In this document: piece after piece, positions 12,459-22,308 of the stretch
Layout: each line of letters begins with the position of its first letter
Numbering within the stretch: position 1 is the first letter of the stretch
Assembly (NCBI GenBank): GCA_028751875.1
Contig: CM054140.1
Location: 15,062,747-15,126,746, forward strand
DNA from: Rapana venosa
Lineage: Eukaryota; Mollusca; Gastropoda; Neogastropoda; Muricidae
Direction: 5' to 3'
Length of the DNA stretch: 64,000 bases
The notes under the pieces: generated by a model
Database searches by the model: none
The model's input: the letters and a program-made list of their open reading frames with translations, nothing else
Told to the model about the DNA's origin: nothing
Made by a program: the position numbers and the translations under genes

Positions 12459-13617
12459 GTCAAGTCAAGCCAAGTCAAGTAAAATGTTTATTTCCACATA
12501 AAACATTGAATAAGCAATGCATTTGCTTCTTTTCATCAAGCCATCTATCTAAGAACAAATTTGTTAATGATAATACTGAAATACTACATTACTGCAACCT
12601 TTACCAATAAATTGTACAAGTAAAAGAAGAAAACCAACAAAATAATACACTGCAAAATTCAAATTGCACACACACACATACACACGCACACACTAAGGTG
12701 TGTGTTTTTCTTTTTTCTTTTTATTCTTTCACATCAAGGATAATGGAATAAGCATTTATGACATGTGCTTTTTTACATCCAGTCCCCATGTGTATGCGGT
12801 TTTGTAAATTCTGTCATGAATCTGTTTCCACCAGCACACAATGACCTACTCTTATGAAAAGTGAAAAGCGGAACAGGATTTAACATGTGCACAAGATGTT
12901 CTCTGTGTGTTCACACATGGGGCCTCGGTTTATAGTCTCATCAGAAGGACTTTGGGGGAGAGTGGAGTCTGCACTAATGTTAACTCCAGGAGAAAATATC
13001 CCCTTGAACAGGAATCAAACCTGGGTTGTCAGATTCAGAGATTGCCAGTGCAATGTTCTAACCACTAGCCCACTAGACTATTCCGTGTGTGTATGTGTGT
13101 GAATGTGTGGTTCTTCTTTTTTCCTTTTTAGCATTCACTTACTTACAAAAGCAAATCACAAAAATAGTGGGTGATCTGTCCACAAATTTATAAATGCAAG
13201 TGATGCCACATGTAATGTTGGCCCTTATCCTGAAACTAGGCAGACCTGTACTTTTGTAGTTTTGACCAACTTTACTTTGAAATATATGTTTGGTTTTCAA
13301 AATATAGCCAAAATAGCATATCGCAGTTTTGTCGAGATGTGAAATAGATTGCGACTCCATTTCAAGAAATAATTCACTCAGTCAGCTGCACTGAATCAAT
13401 CCTATGTCGCGTTCTACTTGGGTTAATACGTCCGAACAAAAACTGGTTTTGTGAGACTGATCATTACATAGAAGTTACACATTCATTAAATAATAGTTAC
13501 TCATACCTTCTTTGTAATTTGTGCAGCTTCTGGTGGCGTTTCCAATTTGGCCTTTTTATTTTGTTCAATATTCCCATTATTTTGGGAGTCACCATGTGGT
13601 CTCTTGCGTTTCGCCAT
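1480..13617 (-). CDS. BRIX1: BRIX1, ribosome biogenesis protein Brix (10 exons, complete)
   Basis: Ten coding exons, in order on the minus strand: 13617-13507, 10775-10661, 9291-9248, 8188-8118, 7127-7078, 6086-6013, 5283-5233, 4922-4787, 2066-1972, 1605-1480. All have GT donors and AG acceptors and all phases agree, giving 873 bp and 290 residues. Diagnostic stretches are QRVLIFSTRGIAFRSRHLMQ, KMDRKDHLSVINEICEMKNC, GPSAKFLVENIHTMMELKM, RGHPKSQPFIDRVMTF and GPRFVLNPIKIFEGSFGGPT, which match animal BRIX1 throughout the Brix domain (about residues 42-235). The start MAKRKRPHG fits the basic N-terminus of the family; an in-frame ATG at 13710 would add about 31 unlikely residues. Known role of the family: nucleolar assembly factor needed for 60S subunit (25S/28S rRNA) maturation. 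The C-terminus is about 60 residues shorter than the 353-residue human protein as I recall it. Introns are full of repeats. A TTTATT at 685-690 is a possible antisense poly(A) signal. Confidence 0.95.
2310..3777. mobile_element. piggyBac-like DNA transposon, decayed, with nested SINE
   Basis: TTAA at 2310-2313 and 3774-3777 flank a 1460-bp segment. The left end reads CCCTAGTAGCGC and the right end, reverse complemented, CCCTAGTGGCGC (11 of 12 identical). TTAA targets and CCCT-starting inverted repeats are hallmarks of piggyBac elements. On the minus strand at 2913-2707 an open stretch contains ITVVESNRYAAEYF, resembling the start of the piggyBac transposase domain, which ends at a stop soon after. 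Near the right end there are palindromic subterminal motifs (CCGGAATATTCCGG around 3743-3756 and a variant around 3701). A SINE with a GCGCTATATAAAT tail sits inside at about 3010-3380. The element lies in the BRIX1 intron between exons 8 and 9. Confidence 0.7.
3010..3380 (-). mobile_element. tRNA-type SINE 'C' body with tail 'D', nested in the piggyBac-like element
   Basis: Read on the minus strand, the body (…GTCTCATCGG-like, GTTGTCCCTGGCAAAATTC, GACTTAAAGTGGTAT) matches other copies at 14540-14912, 29697-30110 and 57774-58165. It ends in a tail with GAGCGCTTTGATTTGTTGC and GCGCTATATAAATTCCATAC. The 5' tRNA-like head is missing. A stretch of GC-rich sequence (about 3120-3180) is peculiar to this copy. 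Confidence 0.6.
4050..4400 (+). repeat. Diverged fragment of long tRNA-headed retroposon (family L)
   Basis: The order of motifs (ACTCCAATCTCATGGTGATC, CTGTGGT…TTTGGCATC, GTCCTGCATACGTT, ATAGGCACCACTGAA, CCCAACAGCAGTG, TGCCCTCATGACAGCCTGA, TCTGTGGACTT) follows the body of the copies at 32281-33144 and 41695-42632. It is clearly older and truncated at both ends. Confidence 0.5.
4541..4752 (+). mobile_element. SINE 'B', 5'-truncated
   Basis: It contains the body signature GGATGAGACTATAAACTGAG, AACATCTTGCACACATGTTA, GAGTAGGCCATTGTGTGCTG and the tail ACTGGATGTAAAAAAGCA…TTATTCCATTATCCTC followed by (AAATA)n. The tRNA-like head is absent. It sits in a BRIX1 intron. Confidence 0.65.
5495..5600 (-). 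repeat. Repeat 'E' (SINE tail type 2)
   Basis: The motif CAGCTAGAGCTCTGAGGTTC followed by a TGAGATATTGC stretch and a GCATTCTGACTTAGGG stretch recurs about ten times in the window. It forms the 3' end of some SINE B copies. Confidence 0.5.
7631..7685. repeat. (AC)n microsatellite
   Basis: This is an uninterrupted AC dinucleotide run of about 27 units in a BRIX1 intron. Confidence 0.97.
8646..8881 (-). mobile_element. LINE 3' fragment with hairpin
   Basis: On the minus strand it reads as a short C-terminal LINE polyprotein piece (GRPSKTWAACIADDLRE-like, then a Lys/Glu-rich end). A near-identical segment is at 60746-60901. Its 5' side at 8817-8840 and 8858-8881 forms an inverted repeat (22 of 24 pairs). 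Confidence 0.5.
8949..8969. repeat. Poly-G tract (21 bp)
   Basis: Homopolymer run read directly from the sequence. Confidence 0.95.
10085..10335 (-). repeat. SINE with tRNA-like head 'I', minus orientation, diverged
   Basis: Motifs GGGCAAGGCT, CTCACGGTTTACTTG and GGTAGGTGATATACATGTCTA match the copy at 56140-56335. They also match, reversed, the head of the SINE at 23798-23890. The tRNA-like B box is degenerate. Confidence 0.4.
10880..10975 (+). repeat. Retroposon 3' end with (TTTGAC)n tail
   Basis: GGCTTGATGAAAAAAAGC, GCACTGCTTATTCAATGTAC and then a tail of TTTGACT repeats. The reverse complement of the same end is at 12465-12545, and a similar TTGACT tail is at 29520-29545. It is likely a LINE or SINE 3' terminus. 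Confidence 0.45.
11277..11351. repeat. (AT)n microsatellite
   Basis: A long AT run with one phase slip near 11299, in the first BRIX1 intron. A second, shorter run is at 11415-11436. Confidence 0.95.
12392..12456. repeat. (TG)n microsatellite
   Basis: TG repeats with one interruption near 12424, directly followed by a GTCAAGTCAAG tail-type repeat at 12459-12480. Confidence 0.95.
12700..13090 (-). mobile_element. SINE 'B', near full length, tail type 1
   Basis: Reading the minus strand: a degenerate tRNA-like head (TAGTGGGCTAGTGGTTAGAAC, then a GGTTTGATTCC-type B box), body with GAGACTATAAACCGAGG and GTTCACACACAGAGAACATC-like segments, and a tail with ACTGGATGTAAAAAAGCAC and TTATTCCATTATCCTTG. 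It belongs to the most abundant family in the window. Confidence 0.7.
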
Positions 13618-13800
13618 CTTTGAAGAAGTGAATACTTCCAGTTCCGGTTCTGTGCACTCCAAAATTGTGAACATGGTTTCATTCCACAAGGCACAATACT
13701 CAAAATTCACTAATTGAGCGAGGAAGAGGAAGAAGGCGGGTCAAGAAAAAGATGCTATAAAAACGTTTTAGATTTGCTGATTTTTAAACAGCCAAAGAAT
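13618..13800 (-). promoter_or_regulatory. BRIX1 5' UTR and probable promoter region
   Basis: This is the sequence upstream of the BRIX1 start codon on the minus strand. It holds an in-frame upstream ATG at 13710 and a GC-box-like AAGGCGGG at 13733-13740. No TATA box is evident. The assignment rests only on position next to the first coding exon; the transcription start is not visible. Confidence 0.35.
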
Positions 13801-14088
13801 AAAGAGTTGCACTAGGCCCAGTGTTGATAAAACACAAGAAGACATGCAATATTTTGCCACTTCTTCATTGCATTATGAGTAATTCAGTTGAATATGATCT
13901 TTGCTTTTTTATTTTTTAAGTGTGTGTGTTTAAAATCTTTCTTGTCAGAAAAGCTTATTTGGCTGTGTATGAAGTGATTAAAAAAAATAAACAGGTGGTT
14001 ACTGGTTTGGTTGAAATAGTTGTTAAAGAAGTATGACTGGGACTAGGTCATTGATTTTTTCTTTTCTTTTCTTTGTTGGGTTTTTGGT

Positions 14089-14225
14089 GGGGGGGGGGTT
14101 AAAATTTTGGTTGGTGTTTTTTCTGTTCCTTGGCTAGAGCCCCAAGGTTCACCAAATGAGTGATGTTGCATAGGCAGCTGTTATTACCCACCATAAAAAT
14201 TATGGGTAGAGTTCTACCCTGGCAT
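14089..14225 (-). repeat. Repeat 'E' with adjacent G-tract
   Basis: G-rich run at 14089-14098, then CCTTGGCTAGAGCCCCAAGG, ATGAGTGATGTTGCATAG and a GCAGCTGTTATTACCCACC segment. It matches the tail-type-2 end of SINE B in opposite orientation. Confidence 0.5.
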
Positions 14226-14539
14226 ATATACATATAAGATGAAAAGGGAAAATAGCAAGTGTCATGTGGCATTAGGTGCATGTCAATTCCAAACATAACT
14301 ATCAGACAGAGCTGAGCTGAGCTGACATTTGTTCATGGGATTCCCATTAACTGATTAAGCCTCAAAACTACTGGACAAAACCAACAGCACTGCATTTTAA
14401 ATTGAGTATAAACACTGTAAGAATTCACTTGCAGGTTGCTATCATGGTGATTCAATGTACCAGTAATACTGTATGGATCGATCCTTCTGAGACTGTATCA
14501 CGATGGATGTGAATTGTGCTATCTGTGGGGACAATGTGG

Positions 14540-14912
14540 ATCGGTCCTCTAGAGGTAACACGCCTGCCTAGAAAGTGAAAATCCGGGTGGAAGTGTGCGG
14601 TGGTTCGACTCCCGTTTAGACCCGAAACTTCCCCCCCCCCCCCCCCCCCAATTCATTAGTACCATGAGTGGTAGTCTGGGTGCTAGTCTTTCGGATCCGA
14701 TGAGACGATAAACTGAGGTGTGTTACACATAATTATTTAGTGCACATAAAAGAACCTACGGCAACAAGAGAGTTGTCCCTGGCAAAATTCTGTTTTAAAA
14801 AAAAAAAGGCCACTCTGATAGAAAAACAAATACAGCTGCAGACAGTAGAGCAGCCCGAATTTCATGCAGAGAAATGTGCCGTGACTTAAAGTGGTATAAA
14901 TATAAATACAAT
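14540..14912 (+). mobile_element. SINE 'C', full body
   Basis: tRNA-like head with CCTCTAGAGGTAACACGCCT and a GTGGTTCGACTCCCG B-box-like site. The body has CTAGTCTTTCGGATCC, GAACCTACGGCAACAAGAG and TTGTCCCTGGCAAAATTC, and the end CCGTGACTTAAAGTGGTAT. A 19-bp poly-C run (14631-14649) interrupts it after the B box. Confidence 0.7.
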
Positions 14913-15399
14913 GGGGGTGCTCGGGCTTCAGGATTTTGCTATCTGTGGGACATGGGGTGCTCAGGTTTTGAGATTTTCTGTTAAGAATGAATGAAACACA
15001 GCTCGGGTTTTTATTTTTCTTCTTTTCTTTTCCATCGAAAATCTATATTTCCTCAATTCTCTTGAAGAACTGAGAGATCCTGGACATTACAGTCTTTCAA
15101 GCTATTAACTCAGTTTCTGATTCACCCACAAAGTTTTAGTGTTAATGGAAACTTAACCTACCTTAGCGGAAGATCATAGAACTCAGCAGACAGAGAGAGA
15201 TGGTAAACTCTAGTGGAACTGGGTGGAGCTCCTAACGATGACAGTGGCAAAGGAGACAGTTGTTTAGCGTTAGCTTGTGAGCTATTTCTTTAGAGGTAAC
15301 TTGTGTACTATTTGGAATGCTTATATTAACTTTGATGGTAGCATGTGAAGTATTTGGTCTGTAGAATTTACACACTGCCCTTGTGAAGCTTACTTTTGT

Positions 15400-15786
15400 T
15401 TTACTTTTTCCTTCCGCTTGTACTCTGTGGCGTCGCGGGGAGATATAACTGTCTGTCTGCAGCAAGGCAGGTAGCTTGGAGGAGGGACTGTGCCAGAGTA
15501 CCTAAAGTTGTAAGCTGGCTGGTTTGGCGGCATCCGTGTGAGGTGCCCAACCACTTGGTTCGTTGTTGTTCAATATGGTGTAGGACTGGTATGGCTCCTA
15601 CCATGTCTCTGATCACCTCGTTTCTTATCTTGTCTCTCCTGGTCTTGTTGACGGCTTTCCTCAAGCACTTCATCTCACACGTTACCAGTTTCTGCTCCAG
15701 GGCTTTTGTCAGGGGCCATGTCTGGCACTGGTAAGTAAGAGTTGGCAGGAAGATGGCGTTGATCAGCTTTGCCTTGGTGCTCATAG
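15400..15786 (-). mobile_element. LINE reverse-transcriptase C-terminal fragment (LINE-A)
   Basis: The minus-strand frame reads AKLINAIFLPTLTYQCQTWP, KLVTCEMKCLRKAVNKTRRD and HIEQQRTKWLGTSHGCRQ. That is the thumb/C-terminal part of a non-LTR reverse transcriptase (the Y-G/Q-x-x-W, E-M-K-C-L-R-x pattern). No RT catalytic motifs remain. It ends at the SINE insertion at 15787-15794. Confidence 0.65.
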
Positions 15787-16998
15787 CCTTGTGGTAAAGG
15801 TAAAGGTAAAGGAGTCCCATAACCTATAAGGTCGTAGGGGAGCGAGGTGTCAGAGACCTCACTTCTCTCACTCTCACTCACTCATCCCTTGGTCGGGACA
15901 ACCGTTGGGGTATCCGCATGGACGCTGCAAGTGGACCGCCAAATGGTTCTGTCCTGGGCTGTTTTCAGGAGGCTTGGTACAGTGAGGCCGGTCCACTCCT
16001 TGATGTTGGATATCCAGCTTTTGCGTGGTCGTCCCTGCCTCCTTGCTCCTTCCACCATTCCCTGCAGGACTGTCTTTGACAGGCTGTTATGCCTTGTTGT
16101 GTGGCCAAACCACTTCAGTTTCCTCCGTTTGACTGTATCTAGCAATGGTTCTTGTTTGCCAGCCAGTGCCTCGATCTGCTGCCAGACGTAGTCATTGGTT
16201 TTGCGGTCTCTGTAGGTGATGTTCAGGATCCGCCTGAGGCACTTCATCTCAAAGGCTTGAATGCGACGTTCTAAATCGGCAGTAAGTGTCCATGCTTCAC
16301 AGCTGTACAAGGCAATGGATGTGACGAGTGCCTTGTAGAGTCTGACCTTAGTGTGGGTTCTGATGTTGTGGTTTCTCCACACTTTCGCCAGCTTAGTCAT
16401 GGAGGAGAGTGCCACAGCAAGTCTGATCTTCACCTCTTGTGTGCTCGTGCCTTCTTTGGTGATGACTGCTCCAAGGTACTTGAAAGTTTCCACCTCCTCT
16501 AGTGTCTCGCCACTCATCTTGATGCTGGTGGGAGTGGTCGGTGTGGTACTGTTCACTAGGATCTTGCTCTTTTCTGTGCTGATCTCCATACCGTGGGCAT
16601 TGGCTGATGTTTCCAGTCTGGTGGTGAGATCCTGGAGTTCTTCTTCACTGCGGCCCATGAGATCAATATCGTCTGCGAATCGAAGATTGCAGACTGGCCT
16701 TCCTCCTATTGTGATTGTGGTCTTGAAGCCAAGGAGGGCCTCCTGCATGATGTTCTCCAGGAACACGTTGAAAAGAACAGGGCCAGCATATTGAGGGCGG
16801 TGCCCATCTCCTCTCCCTCGCTGCTTTACCTTCCCGACCCTAAAGAGGGCAGGTACCCATTTACAGCTGGGTGAACTGTACTGAAGCCAAGGCGCGAAAA
16901 CGGTCACCCATCCAACTGGTAACCACGCTCGCCGCTGCTTAACTTGGCTGGGGGAAAGCGAGTGCTCCGACCACTGAGCTATCCGGTCCCCCTTGTGG
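15787..16998 (-). mobile_element. tRNA/5S-like SINE 'A' copy 1, split by a LINE
   Basis: The two halves, 15795-15868 and 16779-16990, together match the intact copies at 24624-24923 and 59204-59493. Between them lies a 910-bp LINE fragment. The whole is flanked by CCTTGTGG at 15787-15794 and 16991-16998, a target-site duplication. This gives the order of events: SINE first, LINE second. Confidence 0.8.
15869..16778 (-). mobile_element. 5'-truncated LINE (LINE-B) inserted into the SINE
   Basis: The minus-strand ORF carries VLFNVFLENIMQEALLGFKT, LRFADDIDLMGRSEEELQDL (motif C, FADD), the EAWTLTADLERRIQAFEMKC thumb region and KLKWFGHTTRHN…GRPRKSWI at the C-terminus. It ends in a GATGAGTGAGTGAGAG-type microsatellite tail. 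The frame is intact for about 300 residues, so the copy is fairly young. The 5' end is cut just before RT motif B's LSPVLFN. Confidence 0.8.
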
Positions 16999-17192
16999 AG
17001 CATAGTCAATAAATTATAATTCCATGCTCAGTGGGTCTTATTGTGATTGGGGTCTTTGAATCAATACTGTGAGTAGCTCAACAAGCTTTTCTCATAATCA
17101 TTAGAGTTATAGAATGTATGATTATAGATCTTTTGAGTGAGCTGAGGTTTCCTTGAGTATCAAGAATAATAAGATTTTTATTTATTTATTAA

Positions 17193-17199
<7 letters not shown>

Positions 17200-17231
<32 letters not shown>

Positions 17232-17650
17232 TTTGGGGGGGGGGGTCCTTGACTTGAGCTCTGAGGTTTACCACTGGTGAGATTTTTGCTTATGCAGCAG
17301 TTTTTGCCAACCACATAGCTGCATTCCGACTTCAGAAACGATATCTAAACACAACACTGGTGTGCATGTGTTCCATAAAAATATATTTTTTGTCATCCGT
17401 TCTTCCTGGCATGAATGGCCTACTCTTCTGAAAGGCAGTATGGGTTTTAACAAGTGTGTAAGATGTTCTGTGTGTTTGCACATGGAGCCTTGGTTTGTAG
17501 TCTCATCTGAAGGACTTTCATAGAAGTGGAGTCAGCACTTATATTGTCTCCAGAGGAGAAATCCCCTTGAACAGGCATATCGGTGGTGGTTTGAACCTGG
17601 TTAGTCAAATTGCAAGCGAATCGCTCTAACCACTAGGCTATCCTGCCACC
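17200..17650 (-). mobile_element. SINE 'B' with tail type 2 (E)
   Basis: Reading the minus strand: tRNA-like head (TAGCCTAGTGGTTAGAGCGA), body with GAGACTACAAACCAAGG, then the E tail ending GAACCTCAGAGCTCAAG and a G/T-rich border (17225-17246 on plus). An (AT)n run lies at 17200-17222. Confidence 0.65.
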
Positions 17651-18022
17651 TATGACAGAAATATAATTTAGAAGTACAGAAATGCCCCAAGGGTCTCCAC
17701 ATGGAAATGTAAGTAACCTCTTTGTCATTATGCCGATTTTGAGAATAACTAAAAATACATAAATAAAATAAGTATGAAGAATGATGGATGAATTATAGCC
17801 ATCTTGTCTGGACTCAAAGGGTGTGGGCTTCCTTTGTTGTTTAATTTTGGTTTTTGTTTGTGTGTTTATTTTGGCTTTTGGGGAAGTTTGTTTTTATTTT
17901 TGCTAACATTTTCTTCCCTTATTTAGTTATTATACATTTAATTTCTGTCCTATTCCTCTCATCATCTCAGTGGTTTTACATATTTGGGTTGTTTTTTAAA
18001 AATCTTGACAGTAAGCCTTCAT

Positions 18023-18321
18023 AGTTCATATAAAAAAGTATGTTCTTTCGAGCCAGAAGGCCCATAGAGCCGGAGCTTATCCCGGTTTCTGTAGCGTTAA
18101 GCGAACTGATGGTTTTTCACCACCCCTGTGACAGGACGCTAGTCTGTCGCCAGATACTTCCCCAGCAGAGCTGGTACCCACTTGTACACCTGGGTGGAGT
18201 GAGGAAAATAGGAGTAAAGTGACTTTCCCAAGGACACAACACCGAGCCGAGCGGGGATCGAACCCGCGACCTCTGGATCACGAGTTGACCGCCTAAACCA
18301 CTCGACCACAGAGTTCATATA
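18023..18321 (-). mobile_element. tRNA-Leu-like SINE with conserved core, full length
   Basis: On the minus strand: head GTGGTCGAGTGGTTTAGGCG (A box) and GCGGGTTCGATCCCCG (B box), core with CCTTGGGAAAGTCACTTTAC and TCCACCCAGGTGTACAAGTG, tail ending GAACATACTTTTTT. The target duplication AGTTCATATA is at 18023-18032 and 18312-18321. The core resembles the widespread metazoan SINE core. Confidence 0.85.
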
Positions 18322-19400
18322 GATGCACTTGAAATATATTCATATAAATAACAGACATAAATACACAATGACGTAAACTACTTGTACACTTTCTTACAAG
18401 CACAAAAAGAAAGAGAAGACAAACTGAACATTGTGAAATACATGTTTATTTTTGAAAAGAAAAAATACTGATTTCATTGTACACTGGATCAACTGTACAG
18501 CAAATGCAACAATTTGATTTGACAGACATTTATAATCTGACATATGGATTGGAAGTAACAATGCGGAACAAATCTGTCATTACTATTTCACATCATAAAA
18601 CATGTCAATGAAATGATAAGAAAAGAAAAAAAGGAAAAGAAAATGAAGTACAAATGCACTTCAGAAATCAACACAGAACACACTCCAACACCCACACAAG
18701 CTGTGCAGTAACCTGCAGAAATCTTCAAATCGCCATCAATCTGATCAAAACATACTGTGAAAATATTGTCACCTAACACAATGCAGTCTGATAACAAATT
18801 TCAGCATTTTCTTTCATTTCTTTTTCTGAAAACACAGCAGAAATGGCCCTTCAGTTTTCCTGTAAAAAACAGAATATGACAGAGTGAGCTACAATCAACA
18901 GTGTGTTATTACCAAATCCATCTAGAATAAGTTGTATAACATATCCATTCTCTATCTCATGTAATCCCAAACTGTCGGTACGCTTGCATTCATTTAATAT
19001 AAAGAAAAGTAAACAAATTCATTTCCTTATTGTCAAATAAGTGAACACGTTTCTTTCCAATCGAGTAAGGGGGAAAAAAATGAACACACACGGGTGAATT
19101 CAAGGAAACTGCCACTGTTGACCATTGGATATCATAATTCTCCTGGGTACCCTGTATATTCCACAAAGTTTTAATCACTTGCACAATAAACATATCATCA
19201 GTAAATCTTTTCACACAAAGCACTACATACTCTGAAACACATTTCCATGTGTGACAGACATGCCCCAGCTCAGCACAAGCTAGCTGGTAAGTCAATCTAT
19301 GTCATTTTTAAAGGCTTCTGAAAGTTAAGCGATTAATTAAACATGAATTTGATTTAAAAACTATGTGATGGTTTCATATTAATGTATAGGAGCTGGACTA
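18322..19400. other. Intergenic, nothing recognised
   Basis: AT-rich sequence with no convincing exon, repeat signature or structured RNA on either strand. Confidence 0.4.
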
Positions 19401-19414
19401 ACAGCACAAGTTTG

Positions 19415-19775
19415 AGCAATCACCATGACACCCATTTGAGGGAATTTCCCCCCTGGAAATTAGTACCGACTCCATGCTCCCTTTAGATGAGACTATATAC
19501 CGAGGTCCTGTGTATGAACACATGCAGATCATCTTGTGTACTATATTAAAGCTTGTTCAGCCTTTCGGAAGAGTAGACCGTTGCATACCAATAGGAACGG
19601 ATGACAACATTTGAAAAAAACGCATGCACACTGGTGTCATGTTTAGAAATTATCCCCAAAGTCAGAACGCAGGGATCTAAATGGTGGGCAAACTATGGCA
19701 TGTTTAAAATATTACCATTGGAAAACCTCAGAGCTCTAGCCTGAGGAACCAAACCAAACGAAAAAATCAATGTGT
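19415..19775 (+). mobile_element. SINE 'B' body with tail type 2, head lost
   Basis: GATGAGACTATATACCGAGG, GATCATCTTGTGTAC and GAAGAGTAGACCGTTGC of the B body run directly into CCCCAAAGTCAGAACGCAGG, AATGGTGGGCAAAC and CTCAGAGCTCTAGCC of repeat E, then an A-rich end. This shows body and E tail in one continuous unit. Confidence 0.6.
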
Positions 19776-20349
19776 ATAGAGTGGAACCACACACTTCAGA
19801 AAAAAACCACCACCAACCTGCATAAATTGAATTTGACTGCTGCTTAGAATCCTACCTATCATGAACCACTTTCAAGAGAGAGGCAGAAACACAATCCTCA
19901 AAGCTTACCACTGAATACTTAAACAAAGACAGATGAAAGAATTCTTGCAATCCCAGTCAACAAATACAAAAAGGGCACAAATCTGATGAATTGATGGGTT
20001 AAGTTTTTCTTTACGTTCAACATCCAGTAGGACAACTGAAGAGCTGCCTTCTAACATGGGCACAGGACAGGGTTTACAAGCCACTATATGTCCAAGTCAC
20101 GCCACAATAAATCCAGATCATGAACAGTCAGGACTAAATCTCAAAACAGATGAAGTCTACCTCAACAAACATTCACAAGAAAGAAAGCTTCTAAAATAGA
20201 CATTCCAGCAACATGAAGTACAATCTTGACATCTGAGCACAAGATGAATGTGTTTCTGATAGGGCCATATCAACCTTACCTAGTACCTTCAAGTAATTCA
20301 TTTCAAATGCTGATATAATACTAACCACCACATCATAATTGACAGCGAC

Positions 20350-20460
20350 ATATGTCTAGATCATGCTGAAGTCGGATGCACTAGGCCTGACATGTCAGGC
20401 GCTTAACGACAGTGCAACACATTTTTGCTCAAATGACAGACAACAATAGTTGCTGTTTAT
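20350..20460 (+). repeat. Repeat 'H' 3' part
   Basis: GAAGTCGGATGCACTAGGCC, GGCGCTTAACGACAGTGC and GACAGACAACAATAGTTGC match the 3' third of the copies at 62742-63040 (plus) and 52700-53020 (minus). Confidence 0.5.
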
Positions 20461-20635
20461 CTCAGCACTTATCTATCTTCATATGTACACTGGTGCTGTC
20501 AAAACAAGATCAGACACTGCACACACTTCATACCATCCAAAAGGATAAAAGCTACAGAAAGCCAATGTAAAAAGTATTTTTGATAGAAAACAAAAACAAT
20601 AAAAAAGCAAGCACACGAAATGTTGGTAATGACAT

Positions 20636-20707
20636 CCCCCCCCCCCCCCCCCCCCCCCAACATAAGATTCAGGAATGGATAAAGTAATCAAAGACAGAGA
20701 GAGCAAG

Positions 20708-20765
<58 letters not shown>
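20636..20765. repeat. Poly-C tract and (AG)n microsatellite
   Basis: A 23-bp C run at 20636-20658 and GA repeats at 20711-20765. Confidence 0.95.
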
Positions 20766-20769
<4 letters not shown>

Positions 20770-21619
20770 GATGGGGGAAGACATAAGAATAAAAATGGAA
20801 TGGAATTGCCAACATGAACATGTAAAATAAATCTACACAGCAGCACCACTCATTTTTCAAGTGACATGACATTCTTGATTCACGAAGCACATAGAAAGCA
20901 TGAACTTCCATGCAAAATGGAAACAAATAAACATTTCTCAATCATCACTTGAAATCTTTATCAACTGTACAGTAAGGATCTGCATAAATCCATATTAAAA
21001 AAAAGAAGTGAAGCCTCTGTTGATAAACATTGTGAATGTACAATAACCCATGGGGCACATCCGTCAGTTTCCTCCCACTTTCAGCTGCTCTCAGCTGCTA
21101 TCCATTCCATCCCTGCTGATGGTAATTGCAGAAGAAACTGATGGCACTTGGACAAGGTAAACATTTTTAGAAGGGGCACGCAAAATTTGGCTCTGGCCCT
21201 GGACCCTTGACGGAGTTGTTCCGGATTTGTATGCTATGGGGATGCCAAGCAAGTCTCTACTTCTTGTAATAAGTCATGGATGGACTCTGTACAATATCTT
21301 CTGTTGTTCTTTTTTCTCTGGTGAAAGAATAATACTTTGCTTTGCAGTGGTTCGTGTGCAAGCATACAAATTTAACCTCTCACCTCATTGCTCTTCTCAC
21401 TGTGCATCATTGGTTTTCAGTAACTCATGGCTTTCATGAATAAACAGTACTTTGTTATACTGTATGCATGAAAAGATGGAAGGCACTGGCAAGCCTACAC
21501 ATAAACTGGTTACAGGAGGTAGTAAAAGCAGACCACAGGCAAAGCTATCAGCATGGGCCTTCAGCGGACAGCCAATGCCGGTCTTTCCTCTCTCTGCTAT
21601 TATAGCTGTCTTGCTGGGG

Positions 21620-21800
21620 ACCAAAGCAGCACACTTTACCCAAACGTGCTTGATGTGCTTCCTGCAAATCCTGGCACAACAAATGAAGCAGGACTTGGTG
21701 GCCTTGCAATCTAACTTCCAGAAACAGCTACTGCAGCTACCGCGCCTCTTTTTGTCTGGTTCTGCTTCTGCCTTCTGCCTCTGTTGCAGAACATGACCTT
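21620..21800 (-). pseudogene. Cysteine-rich ORF remnant, possibly a transposase C-terminus
   Basis: A minus-strand frame, open from 21800 down, contains RRGSCSSCFWKLDCKATKSC, then FICCARICRKHIKHVWVKC. The spacing C-x2-C…C-x2-C-x3-C-x2-H resembles the zinc-binding tail of piggyBac-type transposases. The frame has a stop just upstream (an apparent frameshift at about 21790) and no DDE domain is seen nearby. The function is not established; the likeness is inferred from cysteine spacing only. Confidence 0.3.
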
Positions 21801-21957
21801 AAGTCATAAACTTCAACTGTCTTTTGCTCTATCGCTGCTGTTGTCTCAGACTCTGGTGCTGCTGATTGTACTGCACATTATCCTTGAATTTCTGAAAGAA
21901 GGGAACATTTTCCATCTGATATGAGCACACTATCTAAAGAATCTAGTTAGTATGAAG

Positions 21958-22308
21958 GGGGGACAGGATAGCCTGATGGTTAGAGTGATGCGTTTGTGAT
22001 CTGCTGACCCGAGTTTGATTCCCGTTCAAGAGGATTTTTCTTCTGGACTTAACATCAGTACCGACTCCACTCCCCCTAATAGTCCTTTAGATGAGACTAT
22101 AAACCGAGATCCCCTGTGCAAACACACACAGAACATCTTGCGCACACGTAAAACCTCATTCTGCTTTTCAGAAGAGTAGGCCATTGTGTCCCGGATGACA
22201 AAATTGACAAAACTGCAGACACACAGGGACTGGATGTAAAAAAGCACATGACTGCTTATTCCATTATCCTCGAAATAAAAGAATAAATAAATAAAATAAA
22301 ATAAAGCT
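21958..22308 (+). mobile_element. SINE 'B', full length, tail type 1
   Basis: Head GGATAGCCTGATGGTTAGAG and GAGTTTGATTCCCG, body GATGAGACTATAAACCGAG and GAGTAGGCCATTGTG, tail GGACTGGATGTAAAAAAGC, TTATTCCATTATCCTCG, then an (AAATA/AAAAT)n end. This is a good reference copy. Confidence 0.8.

Noticed and set aside
15396..16794. Plus-strand ORFs of 112-147 codons over the 15.4-16.8 kb block
   Set aside because: They are shadows of the minus-strand LINE reverse-transcriptase frames, which carry the recognisable motifs.
18240..18311. A tRNA-Leu-like gene on the minus strand
   Set aside because: It is flanked by a SINE core, tail and target duplication; the acceptor stem does not close.
20479..20941. 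ORFs with long Ser-Leu repeats
   Set aside because: They are translations of the (GA)n microsatellite without other support.
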